Shown here: one piece after another, positions 24,901-32,585 of the stretch
Layout: each line of letters opens with the position of its first letter
Position numbering within the stretch: position 1 is the stretch's first letter
IMG/VR virus record: IMGVR_UViG_3300009182_001870
Span: 1-50,476 of that record
Length of the DNA stretch: 50,476 nt
Source of the DNA: a virus
Strand: one strand, 5' to 3'
Position numbers and translations under genes: made by a program
Notes under the pieces: generated by a model
Told to the model about the DNA's origin: nothing
Seen by the model: only the letters and a program-made list of their open reading frames with translations
The model's database searches: none

Positions 24901-26182
24901 TACCGTTTGAAGGATTGGTTGTAGAAATAGATGTATATACACCAGTAATATTAGTAGTGATTAAATTATTAGTAGAGTTAATTAATACAGTTTGGTCTAC
25001 GGGATAAGATATTGGTGGGGTTAAACTATCTAGTAAACTTGTACCAATGGGAGGACCTAACCCGGTGACGGCGTCCCAACCTGCTGTACCAGCATATCCA
25101 CTAGTAATTTGATCGTTGTTTGTTCCTACAGTAATATCAAAGAACGATCCAGTACTAGCATAGAATATCGCATTATATTCAGCACTGGATCGCTGTATTC
25201 CTGTTAATTTTTGCATACGGGCAAGTATACCTGCAACTGTGGGGCTTGCTAAACTAGTCCCCCCGTATCCTGTCACACTGCCATTAAAATACAAAGAATA
25301 TGCATTCATTGGTGCAGAAATATCTGGCACACCACGCATTGATAAAACGGTTGGATTGCCAGTTACGCCGTTAATAATAGGTGTATAATATAATCCAGCT
25401 TGCCAACTAGGTCGTGAAAATAATGCACTAACACCACCACCACCGCCCCAGCCGTTACCAAAACTGGGATCTCTATTATCATCTGTTTCATTTGCTCGAG
25501 TATTATCTGGATTCAAATATAAATGTGTGCCGCCAATGGATATTGCGTTAGGGCTTGAAGCTGGATACATCGTCTCTAATGTTGGATATCCATCAAGTGT
25601 TGATCCCCAATCGCCAGAAGCTACACATACTGCAATTTTATTTTCAGCCGCCGTGGCAAGTGTAGATTCTAAAAACGTAGCATCAGTTGTACACCAGCTA
25701 ATAGTAAGTATGTGATTTCCGTCGCTGATTGCACGGGCAACTACATTTCGCCACCCAATGTAGCTATTCTGTCCTATATAAATTGTAATATCAGCAGCTG
25801 GCACCATGGTAGCCACGCAAAAGATATCTACGGTATTTTCTCCGCTGTAATTTATATTACTATAAAAATTTCCACTACTGCCATCTACTAACACCTGTTT
25901 AATGGTTGGAGCAACAACTGTTGAATTAATAAGTCCAGCAGTTCGTAAATCTGCAAATGATTTATTAAGATCACTTTGTAGGAAGCCGCCCCCTAAGCTA
26001 ATAATGGCAACTTTGATTCCTGCACCATCACTTGCAGGTATCCCATAGGCAGTAGCAATCTGTGGCGGGGTCACTGTTCCTGCAGATGGTATTGCTGTGG
26101 GCATCAATCCCGTTGCATTATCTACTAGGTCTATTTTTTTTAATGAAGACGGTACGGCCTTAGTTGTTTCTGAATTAGACAT
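21941..26182 (-). CDS. Giant tail protein: sedolisin (S53) protease plus Ig-like repeats
   Basis: 1413 residues. Residues about 35-375 form a sedolisin-family serine-carboxyl peptidase with the full set of residues: Glu115 and Asp119 in SGENTVDIF, oxyanion Asp191 in SGDWGS, and the nucleophile Ser310 in GGTSLASP. The usual large propeptide is missing. Then come Ig/cadherin-like repeats (about 385-640) and He_PIG-type repeats with the tell-tale GTLPPGL...SNGYISGTP pattern (about 650-1150). The C-terminal 250 residues are unassigned, with LYRANDPNFGVQKDL. It is probably a tail fibre or baseplate protein that digests host surface protein. Confidence 0.85.
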   Translation of the reverse strand: MSNSETTKAVPSSLKKIDLVDNATGLMPTAIPSAGTVTPPQIATAYGIPASDGAGIKVAIISLGGGFLQSDLNKSFADLRTAGLINSTVVAPTIKQVLVDGSSGNFYSNINYSGENTVDIFCVATMVPAADITIYIGQNSYIGWRNVVARAISDGNHILTISWCTTDATFLESTLATAAENKIAVCVASGDWGSTLDGYPTLETMYPASSPNAISIGGTHLYLNPDNTRANETDDNRDPSFGNGWGGGGGVSALFSRPSWQAGLYYTPIINGVTGNPTVLSMRGVPDISAPMNAYSLYFNGSVTGYGGTSLASPTVAGILARMQKLTGIQRSSAEYNAIFYASTGSFFDITVGTNNDQITSGYAGTAGWDAVTGLGPPIGTSLLDSLTPPISYPVDQTVLINSTNNLITTNITGVYTSISTTNPSNGTISVSLGKHLYYTPDLNFSGFDNFTYSAVSPAGNSSFSNILIRVVSPTPEVPVTLTSEVTVLSNSSNNIIQLRSINNPTSFNIVSAPNYGIATILGQELVYTPRYSYYGADYLQFTASNSYGTSNISTILITVLPGIPTTSISSQTVAFNSFNTPINLIVDGIYTNIGISVSPSHGTVNIFGTNISYVPDPQYQGFDSFKYYVSNVSGHSNSSTVFLNVAVPVIVALPSSGELTKGVVNTSYPPITLSASGGLAPYSTAVIKGSLPPGITLNSNVISGIPTRAGLYQFTIAITDSNSPNHFTVYNNYTLSIYASAHTNKFQWFTNPGLLTTATSGVFTSTIVEASDINATYKLLAGTLPPGLTFQSNGYISGTPTPVINLERHKFVVRASILQTIIDSTFIIDVNAVSAPIWSYGTNPFELRTVDNNIFIDQEYVNIPLIATPPTIAPTNYPITYKLSSNYNTLPRGLTISSNGVLSGYLSTDTNPGTLDRYTFSVTASNNNYSSTQTFIMQVQNVYSNLNQIITPIFANPSFLGVFSDRENQYIPVTAYDPYPILGPITYTTGTNTVLPSGLNLDSSTGFLYGYVSTQTDYLVTYPVSIIATKKNSRTGVSTIAKNTFTLTIVHKDFDKINWITPEDLGTIINGTPSTLKVESTQTSNIYPLQYGIDSGKLPDGLTLYPDGNIIGTPISSGVYTATIIASPAPYGFNSVKPDTINFPFELNLRTFKLTVIDAATPYTNIYVKPLLSIEKRNEYNNFITNTDMFPPKLLYRANDPNFGVQKDLKMYLEYGIQKFISAASYAPALERNFYNRSFNYGNIKSLTTLDNAGNPIYDLVYVEIVDSLDNISSEIKPLPLVATTSTNSGVTVTFPDGGGGANIGPWFPSAPKPSLYPSSIQNMRKNLESVATVNPEVAPLFVKTATALGLGWLNIVVLCYALPGKGFRIVNKLKTFDFNHFEFYIDRITIESTLATKTIEPVSLIFPRKTI

Positions 26183-26237
26183 TTTTCAAATGGTGTTCCA
26201 TAGGTATAGATGTATTTACCTAAAGAACTTACTGAAT

Positions 26238-26462
26238 TTAATGTAGAGTTTTGTTTTCTAATTCATGTATATTATCTATGCCAAATATACTTAAAATCAT
26301 TAATACTTCTTCTGGGGGGTCTTCCATCAAATGTTCGGGAATCATAAAACTTTTTAATTCCCCATCTGGTCCCAATACAAATCCAAAATCATCAGGACCG
26401 TAATCATTTTCCTCATCGTATTCTTCAATTGTTACGACGGCTTCGACATTGTTGTTGGACAT
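26238..26462 (-). CDS. Hypothetical acidic 74-aa protein
   Basis: Strongly acidic (EEYDEENDYGPDDFGFVLGPDGE, in two overlapping parts) with a hydrophobic C-terminal half. Shine-Dalgarno GGAGG is strong, 5 nt before the ATG. No family recognised. Lies between the protease fibre and the dismutase. Confidence 0.75.
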   Translation of the reverse strand: MSNNNVEAVVTIEEYDEENDYGPDDFGFVLGPDGELKSFMIPEHLMEDPPEEVLMILSIFGIDNIHELENKTLH

Positions 26463-26494
26463 ACATCCTCCATTTATGATGTTAATTTGTATCT

Positions 26495-27046
26495 TTAAAC
26501 GCTTTCCATTTTTACGTTTATTCTATCCCAATCCATAATTTTCCAAATATTTTCCAAATATTTTTCCTTGTGGCTTTGATAATCTAGTGCCCAGGCGTGT
26601 TCCCACCAATCTACTAATATCAGTATATCATTTTTGATTTCGTGATTAACAATAGTTTTGATTTTGCCATCTGTACTCAAATAAACCCATCCGCTGCCCT
26701 GTATTTTCATTGCAACATCTTTAAAATCATCTTTGAATTTATCCCAACTTTTGAAATTTTTATCGATAAATTCTAAAATTGTACCTGTAGGTTTGTTATT
26801 TCCTTTAGGAGGTCTTAATTGTGGAAAATATATGCTGTGTAAAAAGGCACCTGCTTCGTTAAAATCTGCATCACCTTCGCCCGCATTAAATCTGTCTACA
26901 TATCCTTTGTATAATTGACCAAAATGATATTCAATAGTTTGTTTACTTTGACTGCGACCTAAACCGCCTTTGGGATATGGCAACGACACTTGTACCAATT
27001 TCTTTTTTGGAGTCGACTCGTTTAATAATTTGATAAAATTGTACAT
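26495..27046 (-). CDS. sod: Iron/manganese superoxide dismutase with capsid-targeting-like leader
   Basis: 183 residues. All four metal ligands of the Fe/Mn family are present: His41 (TIEYHFG), His70 (FLHSIYF), Asp146 and His150 (DWWEHAW). Tyr49, equivalent to Tyr34, is kept, but the gateway HH pair is Leu-Tyr. Four before His70 is Gly66, as in Mn-type enzymes, while the outer-sphere Gln is replaced by His135, as in some archaeal Fe enzymes; metal choice is open. The first 18 residues, MYNFIKLLNE/STPKKKLV, are extra and end L-N-E, resembling a T4 capsid-targeting peptide. No Shine-Dalgarno is visible. Confidence 0.92.
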   Translation of the reverse strand: MYNFIKLLNESTPKKKLVQVSLPYPKGGLGRSQSKQTIEYHFGQLYKGYVDRFNAGEGDADFNEAGAFLHSIYFPQLRPPKGNNKPTGTILEFIDKNFKSWDKFKDDFKDVAMKIQGSGWVYLSTDGKIKTIVNHEIKNDILILVDWWEHAWALDYQSHKEKYLENIWKIMDWDRINVKMESV

Positions 27047-27053
27047 ATAAATA
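27046..27053 (+). promoter_or_regulatory. Plus-strand T4 late octamer
   Basis: Exact TATAAATA on the plus strand, 172 nt before the ATG of the membrane-anchored basic protein. The distance is much longer than for the other late octamers, so it may be chance, or it may give a long structured leader. Confidence 0.35.
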
Positions 27054-27225
27054 TTAGTGTCAAGTGGTTAACAGGGCATCCAAGGACCCCTAATTGCGAA
27101 CTTTCCCTGTCTTTGCGCAATACAGCCAATGTGGTTTAAAGGTAAATTGGCACTTGACTTCAGTTTTTGCATATAGATATTTATCGGTAGTTAAATATAT
27201 GTACATTTTAAAAGGAATCCATATC
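27054..27225 (+). other. 172-bp non-coding divergent region with inverted repeats
   Basis: No gene found. GTCAAGTG (27059-27066) is repeated inverted as CACTTGAC (27151-27158). Each copy reads CACTTGAC outward, so a TTGAC -35-like box points toward each divergent gene. A second pair, ACAGGG and CCCTGT, and an ATTGCG/CGCAAT stem suggest the RNA could fold. A plausible divergent control region for the dismutase and the basic membrane protein. Confidence 0.5.
27154..27181 (+). promoter_or_regulatory. Possible sigma70 promoter of the basic membrane protein
   Basis: TTGACT, 16 bp, then GATATT, about 45 nt before the ATG at 27226, which has AAAAGG upstream. The -10 matches only four of six positions. 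Confidence 0.4.
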
Positions 27226-27606
27226 ATGGAATTTATTGTTGGTCTTATTTTTATCGCGCTTGTAAGTTGGTATTTGGTATCTCGTAAGAAGACAGTTGTT
27301 GAACAAACACCTGCACCTTACAAAGTTCCTGAGCCTGCTCCAGTAGTTGTTGAAACACCTGAACCTGTAGTAGAAGCAACTCCAGTTGTTGAAATTGCAC
27401 CAGTTGTTGAAGCAACTCCTGATCCAGTTGTTGAAGTGGCACCTGCCAAAAAACCACGTAAACCACGTGCCCCTAAAGCAGAACCTGTTGCTAAACCAGT
27501 TAAGGCTGCTAAAGTTGTTAAGGCTTCGGCTGCTAAATCTACTAAAGTACCTGCGGCAACTAAAGCAACACCTGCTGCTAAAAAGCCACGTGCTAAAAAA
27601 TCTTAA
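27226..27606 (+). CDS. Membrane-anchored protein with histone-H1-like basic tail
   Basis: 126 residues from ATG 27226 (AAAAGG about 10 nt before); longer open frames upstream have no ribosome site. Residues 1-21 are one membrane span (MEFIVGLIFIALVSWYLVS). Residues 26-78 are acidic and Pro/Val/Glu-rich with repeats of VVEATP. Residues 79-126 are Lys/Ala/Pro-rich (AKKPRKPRAPKAEP, PAAKKPRAKKS), like histone H1 tails. This acid spacer plus basic tail could tether nucleic acid to the membrane. TonB-like Pro-rich spacers are an alternative parallel. One of only two plus-strand genes, ended by a strong terminator. Confidence 0.85.
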   Translation: MEFIVGLIFIALVSWYLVSRKKTVVEQTPAPYKVPEPAPVVVETPEPVVEATPVVEIAPVVEATPDPVVEVAPAKKPRKPRAPKAEPVAKPVKAAKVVKASAAKSTKVPAATKATPAAKKPRAKKS

Positions 27607-27620
27607 TTGATTACGCTCAA

Positions 27621-27652
27621 AACAAAGCCCCAGTTAATGGGGCTTTGTTTTG
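27621..27652. terminator. Bidirectional terminator
   Basis: AACAAAGCCCC (27621-27631) and GGGGCTTTGTT (27639-27649) form an 11-bp stem with a 7-nt loop, followed by TTTGATT on the plus strand and TTTTGAG on the minus strand. It separates convergent genes. Confidence 0.9.
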
Positions 27653-27653
27653 A

Positions 27654-28925
27654 TTAAATTTTTAACGATCCTGGAAATCTTTCTCCATCATCTTTAATTG
27701 CTACTAACCAAGCACTAGTTACACAGCTTTTCATATTCTCCATCCATTCGTTGGGAAAATAAGTTTCTCTTCGATATTCTTGGAATCTAATTGTGGTATT
27801 GTCAATAAAATTAGCCATATATGCATCTGTATAATATAAGAAGCAATTTTCATTCCAATAGCTAACGTGCGTGGGATCTTGGAATGCTCCACGACCATCT
27901 GTACTAGGTACTTCAATGAATGCCCACCCGCCGTGTGCCAATACACGATGTATTTCACTCATAATTTTAGTTTTGTCGTACAAATGTTCAATAATGTGAC
28001 TAGCGTTCAGTACTCCAACTGAATTGTCAGGTAACGGAATCCCGTCATTCAAGTCTGCTTTCATATCCGCAGTATCTCGTAAATCAATAGAGAAATATTC
28101 AGGATATGGATTTAACCCTCCTCCAATATCTACTTTCATTAGGCCCTTTAGATCTGCATCACGCTCGGCCAATTTGCGAGCGTATTGATTAAACAGTTCT
28201 TTGGTTCTAACTTGGATTTCTGCGTTACGTTCTGTCATAGATGTATTAACACCTGTAACTCGATAAATGTACAATACCTTGGGAATATGGACAGTTTTAG
28301 TTATTAAGTATGTCCTAATACATAAGTCGTGATCTTCACAGACAAATGCGTTTTCATCATATCCGCCAGCTTCAAAATAGGCAGTTGTTCTCCAAGATCT
28401 AACGTGATCGGGGGCAAACCAAATATAACAAAAACTTTGACTTGTTGGTTTAAAACTATTCATAGAATATAATTCACGATCTCTAAAATTATATTTGGTG
28501 TAAGTCCATCCATTTTCTTTAATATATGGTATAAAATCTTTATTCATGTCTAGCGTGGCATTGTCACTATAGACGAACCCAACTTCATCATCTTGGTACG
28601 CTATGTTTAATTCTGCCAAACAATCAGGTGTTAACATATCGTCGTGATCAACTTCAACTAAAACATCGCCAGTGGCCTCCAAACAAGCCATTTTTTTAGC
28701 CATACCAATATTTTTAATTGGAATTCTAGTATCAACTACCTTAACTTTATTATTGCTGCGTATTGTTTCTGGAATATGTGCAGGGAGACATTTGTTATTA
28801 GTTAAAATAATCCATTCCCAGTTATTGTAAGTTTGTGCTAGTAGAGAATCATACAGTTCTATTAAAAACGGAATGTTTTCAGGACTATGCTCGCCTGTGA
28901 TAATGCTATATTTTAATTGTTTCAT
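27654..28925 (-). CDS. Fusion of GT2 glycosyltransferase and SAM methyltransferase
   Basis: 423 residues from ATG 28925 (a TTG 9 nt upstream would overlap the previous gene). Residues 1-230 are a GT-A fold glycosyltransferase: YSIITGEHS opening, acceptor-metal motif VEVDHDDML, later AGGYDE and CEDHDLCIR. Residues about 260-400 are a class I methyltransferase with VDIGGGLNPYPEYFSIDL and NASHIIEHL, then VLAHGGWAFIEVP. It would transfer a sugar and methylate a product. It follows a larger fusion of the same two kinds of domains. Confidence 0.9.
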   Translation of the reverse strand: MKQLKYSIITGEHSPENIPFLIELYDSLLAQTYNNWEWIILTNNKCLPAHIPETIRSNNKVKVVDTRIPIKNIGMAKKMACLEATGDVLVEVDHDDMLTPDCLAELNIAYQDDEVGFVYSDNATLDMNKDFIPYIKENGWTYTKYNFRDRELYSMNSFKPTSQSFCYIWFAPDHVRSWRTTAYFEAGGYDENAFVCEDHDLCIRTYLITKTVHIPKVLYIYRVTGVNTSMTERNAEIQVRTKELFNQYARKLAERDADLKGLMKVDIGGGLNPYPEYFSIDLRDTADMKADLNDGIPLPDNSVGVLNASHIIEHLYDKTKIMSEIHRVLAHGGWAFIEVPSTDGRGAFQDPTHVSYWNENCFLYYTDAYMANFIDNTTIRFQEYRRETYFPNEWMENMKSCVTSAWLVAIKDDGERFPGSLKI

Positions 28926-28926
28926 T

Positions 28927-31900
28927 TTAATCAAAGAAGAATAAGTGAGTTAGACGACCAGTGTCGTTGTTTTGTCCAAAGTAAGTTCCTGCTGAATGAA
29001 TGTTTTGTGCATCCATTATAACAAGTCTATTATACAGGTTTCCTGCGTCCGCCACAACTTCAAATTTTGTAGCATCTAAAAATCCCCCACTAAATGCATC
29101 ATTGATATTTGGATCATTCATATGTGCGGCTTGATTGATTTTTGAACGCATTAATCTTGTTCCGCTTTCAATAGGAGCATTAGGTGTCAAATAAATCATA
29201 GCAGCCCACTTTTGTAAATCGTGATGATAAACTTGTGGGTCATTTGCTGTGGTTATTTGAAAACAACCGTTAGGCATAGATTGATCAAATTTAACAATTT
29301 TTTGTCCTATAATATTTTCAAATGCTTCCACAATGCCTGGTGGATGGTAATGCTGCGTAGATCTCTTTCCCTTGTACCATTTAATATCTTCCTTAAATTC
29401 TACATTCAAAGCAAATTCTCTAATCTGATCTGGATTTGAATAAAAGTTGTCTACTACAAACAATTTTTTATCTAATTGTGTATTAATCATAAATGGATTT
29501 AATTTTTGTGGTAAGTTTGATTTTGCAATATCATGGAGTGATTGCACATAATTTCCAGTGTCAACATAAGCGTTAGAATTAATCATTAGATGGTATGTAG
29601 GAAACGGATTCTTTCTATTTGGATCAACTAATCTAGTTGTAATTTCTAGCATCTTATCATATTGTTGTTGTTGATTATAAATCTCTGCCAACGCAACTAA
29701 ATGATCATTGCGCTCAGGCGCAAATTGTTCGCTTAATATTAAATTTTCAATAGCACTATCAATATCGCCAATAAACTTTTGATCAGAGCTTAAAAATATC
29801 AATGCCATATAGGCCATTTCGTGAATACCGTTAGCAGTTTTGGTATTACTAAAATCGTGAGTGGTGTTCAAATATTCAGTAAAATAATAGATACAACGTC
29901 TAGAAAATTCTATCTGTTGTGAACTACCTAGAGGAAACGATCCTTGACGAGCATCATGATAACTCTTGCCAATATACCAAAAGTGATACAAGTCAGTTAA
30001 TATAGAATTTTCCTTGATCATCTTTTCTTCAAGAATCAATGCATCGCTAATAAATTTAGTAGGGTTGCTCCAACTTTGTCCTTGTGGAAATCCAATTTGT
30101 CTAATTTTATTAGGTAAATCATATCTTTGAAAATTTTCGCCAATACCTTCAATAGGGCAATAGCTTGTTTCGTGACAGGGATCGTGGTTAAATCTCCAGG
30201 GCATATGTGCATTCCACATCCAAGCACGATAATAAATTGAGCTACCTGTAATAGCAGTAATATGGAAAGAATGGATTGACAAATCTTCAAATGGTGTCCA
30301 ATCCATGTCTTCGTCAACCTCTAATACTTCGTCACAGTCCATTTTTAAGATCCAATCACACCCATGATTGGTATTTTGTGTGTACTGCATCAAATGATCT
30401 CGGTTCCATCCAAATCCTTGCCAACCCTCTTCAACATTGTATAATATACCAGGAATATTTTTATCAGCAAAGAATTCTCGAACAATTTCGTCGGTACCGT
30501 CAGTTGAACCATTATTTTGTATTACATAATAGTCTATATATTTGTAGCAAGATTCGAGCATTCTTTTTATAACAGTTGCTTCGTTCCTAAACATTGTATT
30601 CATTACAATTTTAGGTTTTTTGCTCAATGTTTTTTTCTTAATAACTATTGCCAAATCATCAAATCGGCCTTTGAGGTGCCTATAATCTTCTACAACATAA
30701 TCGTAATTTTTAGGTATAGAGTTTATAATAAGTTGAAGATTTTCAGTACTTGTAATATCTTCAATAATTAAAACACCATTGTCAGTCAGCGTATCTAAAT
30801 ATAATTCAACACATTTTATTTGACTTTCCACTGTATGTGGCCCGTCATCAATAATAACATCAAATCCTTGGGGATATAAATCTTTAATTTGATTTTTTAC
30901 TTCTATGTGATATGCATCAGTGATAATATATCTAGTTTTGGTAAAATCTAAATTTTGTCTATTTTTAATAGATAATTTATTTTCTATATCAACTAAACAA
31001 AAATCAAAATTAGGTAGTAAATTACTCCATAAAACTGAAGATCCACCACCCCAAACGCCAATCTCCAGTAGCGTGCCTTTCTTATCTATATAATTGTTAA
31101 GATATTTCCCATATAGTTTATCATAAGAATGCCAGTCTGCTTTATCTGTGCCGTTTTCTAAATTATTTCCCCAACCATTAATTTGAAATTTATTAAGTAT
31201 TTCTACAATTTTATCTTCACAGTTAGTTTGTATTGTTTGATTATCTGTCATTTCTTGTTTTATATAAAATTCTTTTGGGTAATTAAAATTGTAATATTCT
31301 ACGCAATTAAAATTAAATTGTGAATGAGCGCGGGGATTACCAGTCCCTATCCATTTCTCACTTTGCCACCGTGCTAGACCGTTAGTGTTGTCGTATAAAA
31401 AGTTTGTATCTAATGTAGAAATATACTGGCTATTTGCCCACCAAAAATTGCCTGCGTAAAATAATCCAGGTATTACAATATCGTTGTGGTAAGACGTATC
31501 CAGCAATTCTACACTTGTACAATCGTATTCATTGAGATATTGTACACTATCTTTCCAGTTTACTATATTAAAATATTCTAAATATTTTCTCCAAGCAATA
31601 ACATTATCGTTAAAAGGAGAATTTATACCGTGTGTAACACCCTTGCTATGAAAAAACAAAATCTTATAATCACGATTTTCTTGGCTAAAATTCCACAAAG
31701 ATTCTAAGGTGTTGGCTTCCAACACATGATCTGAATTATATTTAATTCTCGATTTATTAAAAACTTTTGGTAATGGTAAATTGCCATTGATGCCTATGTG
31801 AATAAATTCACAAGCATCATACAATCCGTTGGCAACGAGAAGATTCATATGCTCTAAATACAGTTCCTCCCAATTTCCCAATTGGCCCAAATGATAAAAT

Positions 31901-31935
31901 ATTGCTATTTTAGGCAAATTAATTTTTATATTCAT
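28927..31935 (-). CDS. Multi-domain fusion: glycosyltransferase-like, methyltransferase, GT2, TPR-like and 2-oxoglutarate oxygenase-like
   Basis: 1002 residues. Residues 1-225 resemble a small glycosyltransferase-like domain (FFHSKGVTH, AGNFWWANSQYI). Residues 270-435 are a class I methyltransferase/cephalosporin-hydroxylase-like domain (LLEIGVWGGGSSVLW; VIIDDGPHTVESQ). Residues 440-620 are GT2 (VMNTMFRNEATVIKRML, metal motif Asp533-Cys-Asp535). Residues 700-800 look like helical repeats. Residues 820-1002 resemble an Fe(II)/2-oxoglutarate hydroxylase with His904-His-Asp906, distal His980 and an Arg near 993. It would glycosylate, methylate and hydroxylate one substrate. Substrate unknown; the collagen-like fibre is one candidate. 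Confidence 0.85.
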   Translation of the reverse strand: MNIKINLPKIAIFYHLGQLGNWEELYLEHMNLLVANGLYDACEFIHIGINGNLPLPKVFNKSRIKYNSDHVLEANTLESLWNFSQENRDYKILFFHSKGVTHGINSPFNDNVIAWRKYLEYFNIVNWKDSVQYLNEYDCTSVELLDTSYHNDIVIPGLFYAGNFWWANSQYISTLDTNFLYDNTNGLARWQSEKWIGTGNPRAHSQFNFNCVEYYNFNYPKEFYIKQEMTDNQTIQTNCEDKIVEILNKFQINGWGNNLENGTDKADWHSYDKLYGKYLNNYIDKKGTLLEIGVWGGGSSVLWSNLLPNFDFCLVDIENKLSIKNRQNLDFTKTRYIITDAYHIEVKNQIKDLYPQGFDVIIDDGPHTVESQIKCVELYLDTLTDNGVLIIEDITSTENLQLIINSIPKNYDYVVEDYRHLKGRFDDLAIVIKKKTLSKKPKIVMNTMFRNEATVIKRMLESCYKYIDYYVIQNNGSTDGTDEIVREFFADKNIPGILYNVEEGWQGFGWNRDHLMQYTQNTNHGCDWILKMDCDEVLEVDEDMDWTPFEDLSIHSFHITAITGSSIYYRAWMWNAHMPWRFNHDPCHETSYCPIEGIGENFQRYDLPNKIRQIGFPQGQSWSNPTKFISDALILEEKMIKENSILTDLYHFWYIGKSYHDARQGSFPLGSSQQIEFSRRCIYYFTEYLNTTHDFSNTKTANGIHEMAYMALIFLSSDQKFIGDIDSAIENLILSEQFAPERNDHLVALAEIYNQQQQYDKMLEITTRLVDPNRKNPFPTYHLMINSNAYVDTGNYVQSLHDIAKSNLPQKLNPFMINTQLDKKLFVVDNFYSNPDQIREFALNVEFKEDIKWYKGKRSTQHYHPPGIVEAFENIIGQKIVKFDQSMPNGCFQITTANDPQVYHHDLQKWAAMIYLTPNAPIESGTRLMRSKINQAAHMNDPNINDAFSGGFLDATKFEVVADAGNLYNRLVIMDAQNIHSAGTYFGQNNDTGRLTHLFFFD

Positions 31936-32540
31936 TGATTAATTTTTGGAAAAGAAACTCTAGTATCATTAACTAATTTGGTTAGCATTCTAGATGGGTG
32001 TAAATTTTCGTAGGCTTGATCTTTGATAAAAACAGAATTCCAATCAACCCAGCCTCCCTCGTTTACATTGGCATTATAGATATATGTTTCTAGCATTTTT
32101 ACAGGAATTTTATTATATCGTCCCCAAGTTTCTAAACCTTGGCCTGCATCAGGATTAAATCTCCAACAATCAACGGGCCAAGCATGGTATGGCCAAACTG
32201 ATGGTGCGCTGCAATACATTATACCTGTTGGTTTTAAAATACGTAAACATTCCATAAATGTTAACCAAAACATTGAAGAATGTTCAAAACACGACGATGT
32301 TATTAACACATCAAATGTGTTATCTGCAAAAGGATATACAAACGGATCTGACAATACAACATCCACGCCGTTGCCTGCTGCAAAATCCACCCCAACATAT
32401 TCAACAACATTTGGTGTAATATGATCTTTCAAAGAACCATTTACATTTTGTGATCCAATTTCAACTACTGAAATATTTCCTAAACGGGCGCAGTATGTAT
32501 CAAAAAAGAGTTTTGCTGCTTTGTATGCGGAATCGTGCAT
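31932..32540 (-). CDS. SAM-dependent methyltransferase
   Basis: 202 residues, class I fold: VVEIGSQNVNGSL as motif I, VGVDFAAG as motif II and VYPFADNTFDVLITSSCFEH as the Methyltransf_11-type post-motif region. The C-terminal part has WPYHAWPVDCWRFNPDAG, common in phage and LPS-cluster methyltransferases. It overlaps the large fusion by ATGA, so all three are probably translated together. AGGAAAG precedes the ATG. Confidence 0.9.
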   Translation of the reverse strand: MHDSAYKAAKLFFDTYCARLGNISVVEIGSQNVNGSLKDHITPNVVEYVGVDFAAGNGVDVVLSDPFVYPFADNTFDVLITSSCFEHSSMFWLTFMECLRILKPTGIMYCSAPSVWPYHAWPVDCWRFNPDAGQGLETWGRYNKIPVKMLETYIYNANVNEGGWVDWNSVFIKDQAYENLHPSRMLTKLVNDTRVSFPKINQ

Positions 32541-32585
32541 TCTGTTCTTTCCTAAATTTAAATATATTTTTATTAATATACTTGT

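Noticed and set aside
27094-27225. N-terminal extension of the basic membrane protein
   Set aside because: The extension would precede a clean membrane start and has no ribosome site; ATG 27226 fits better.
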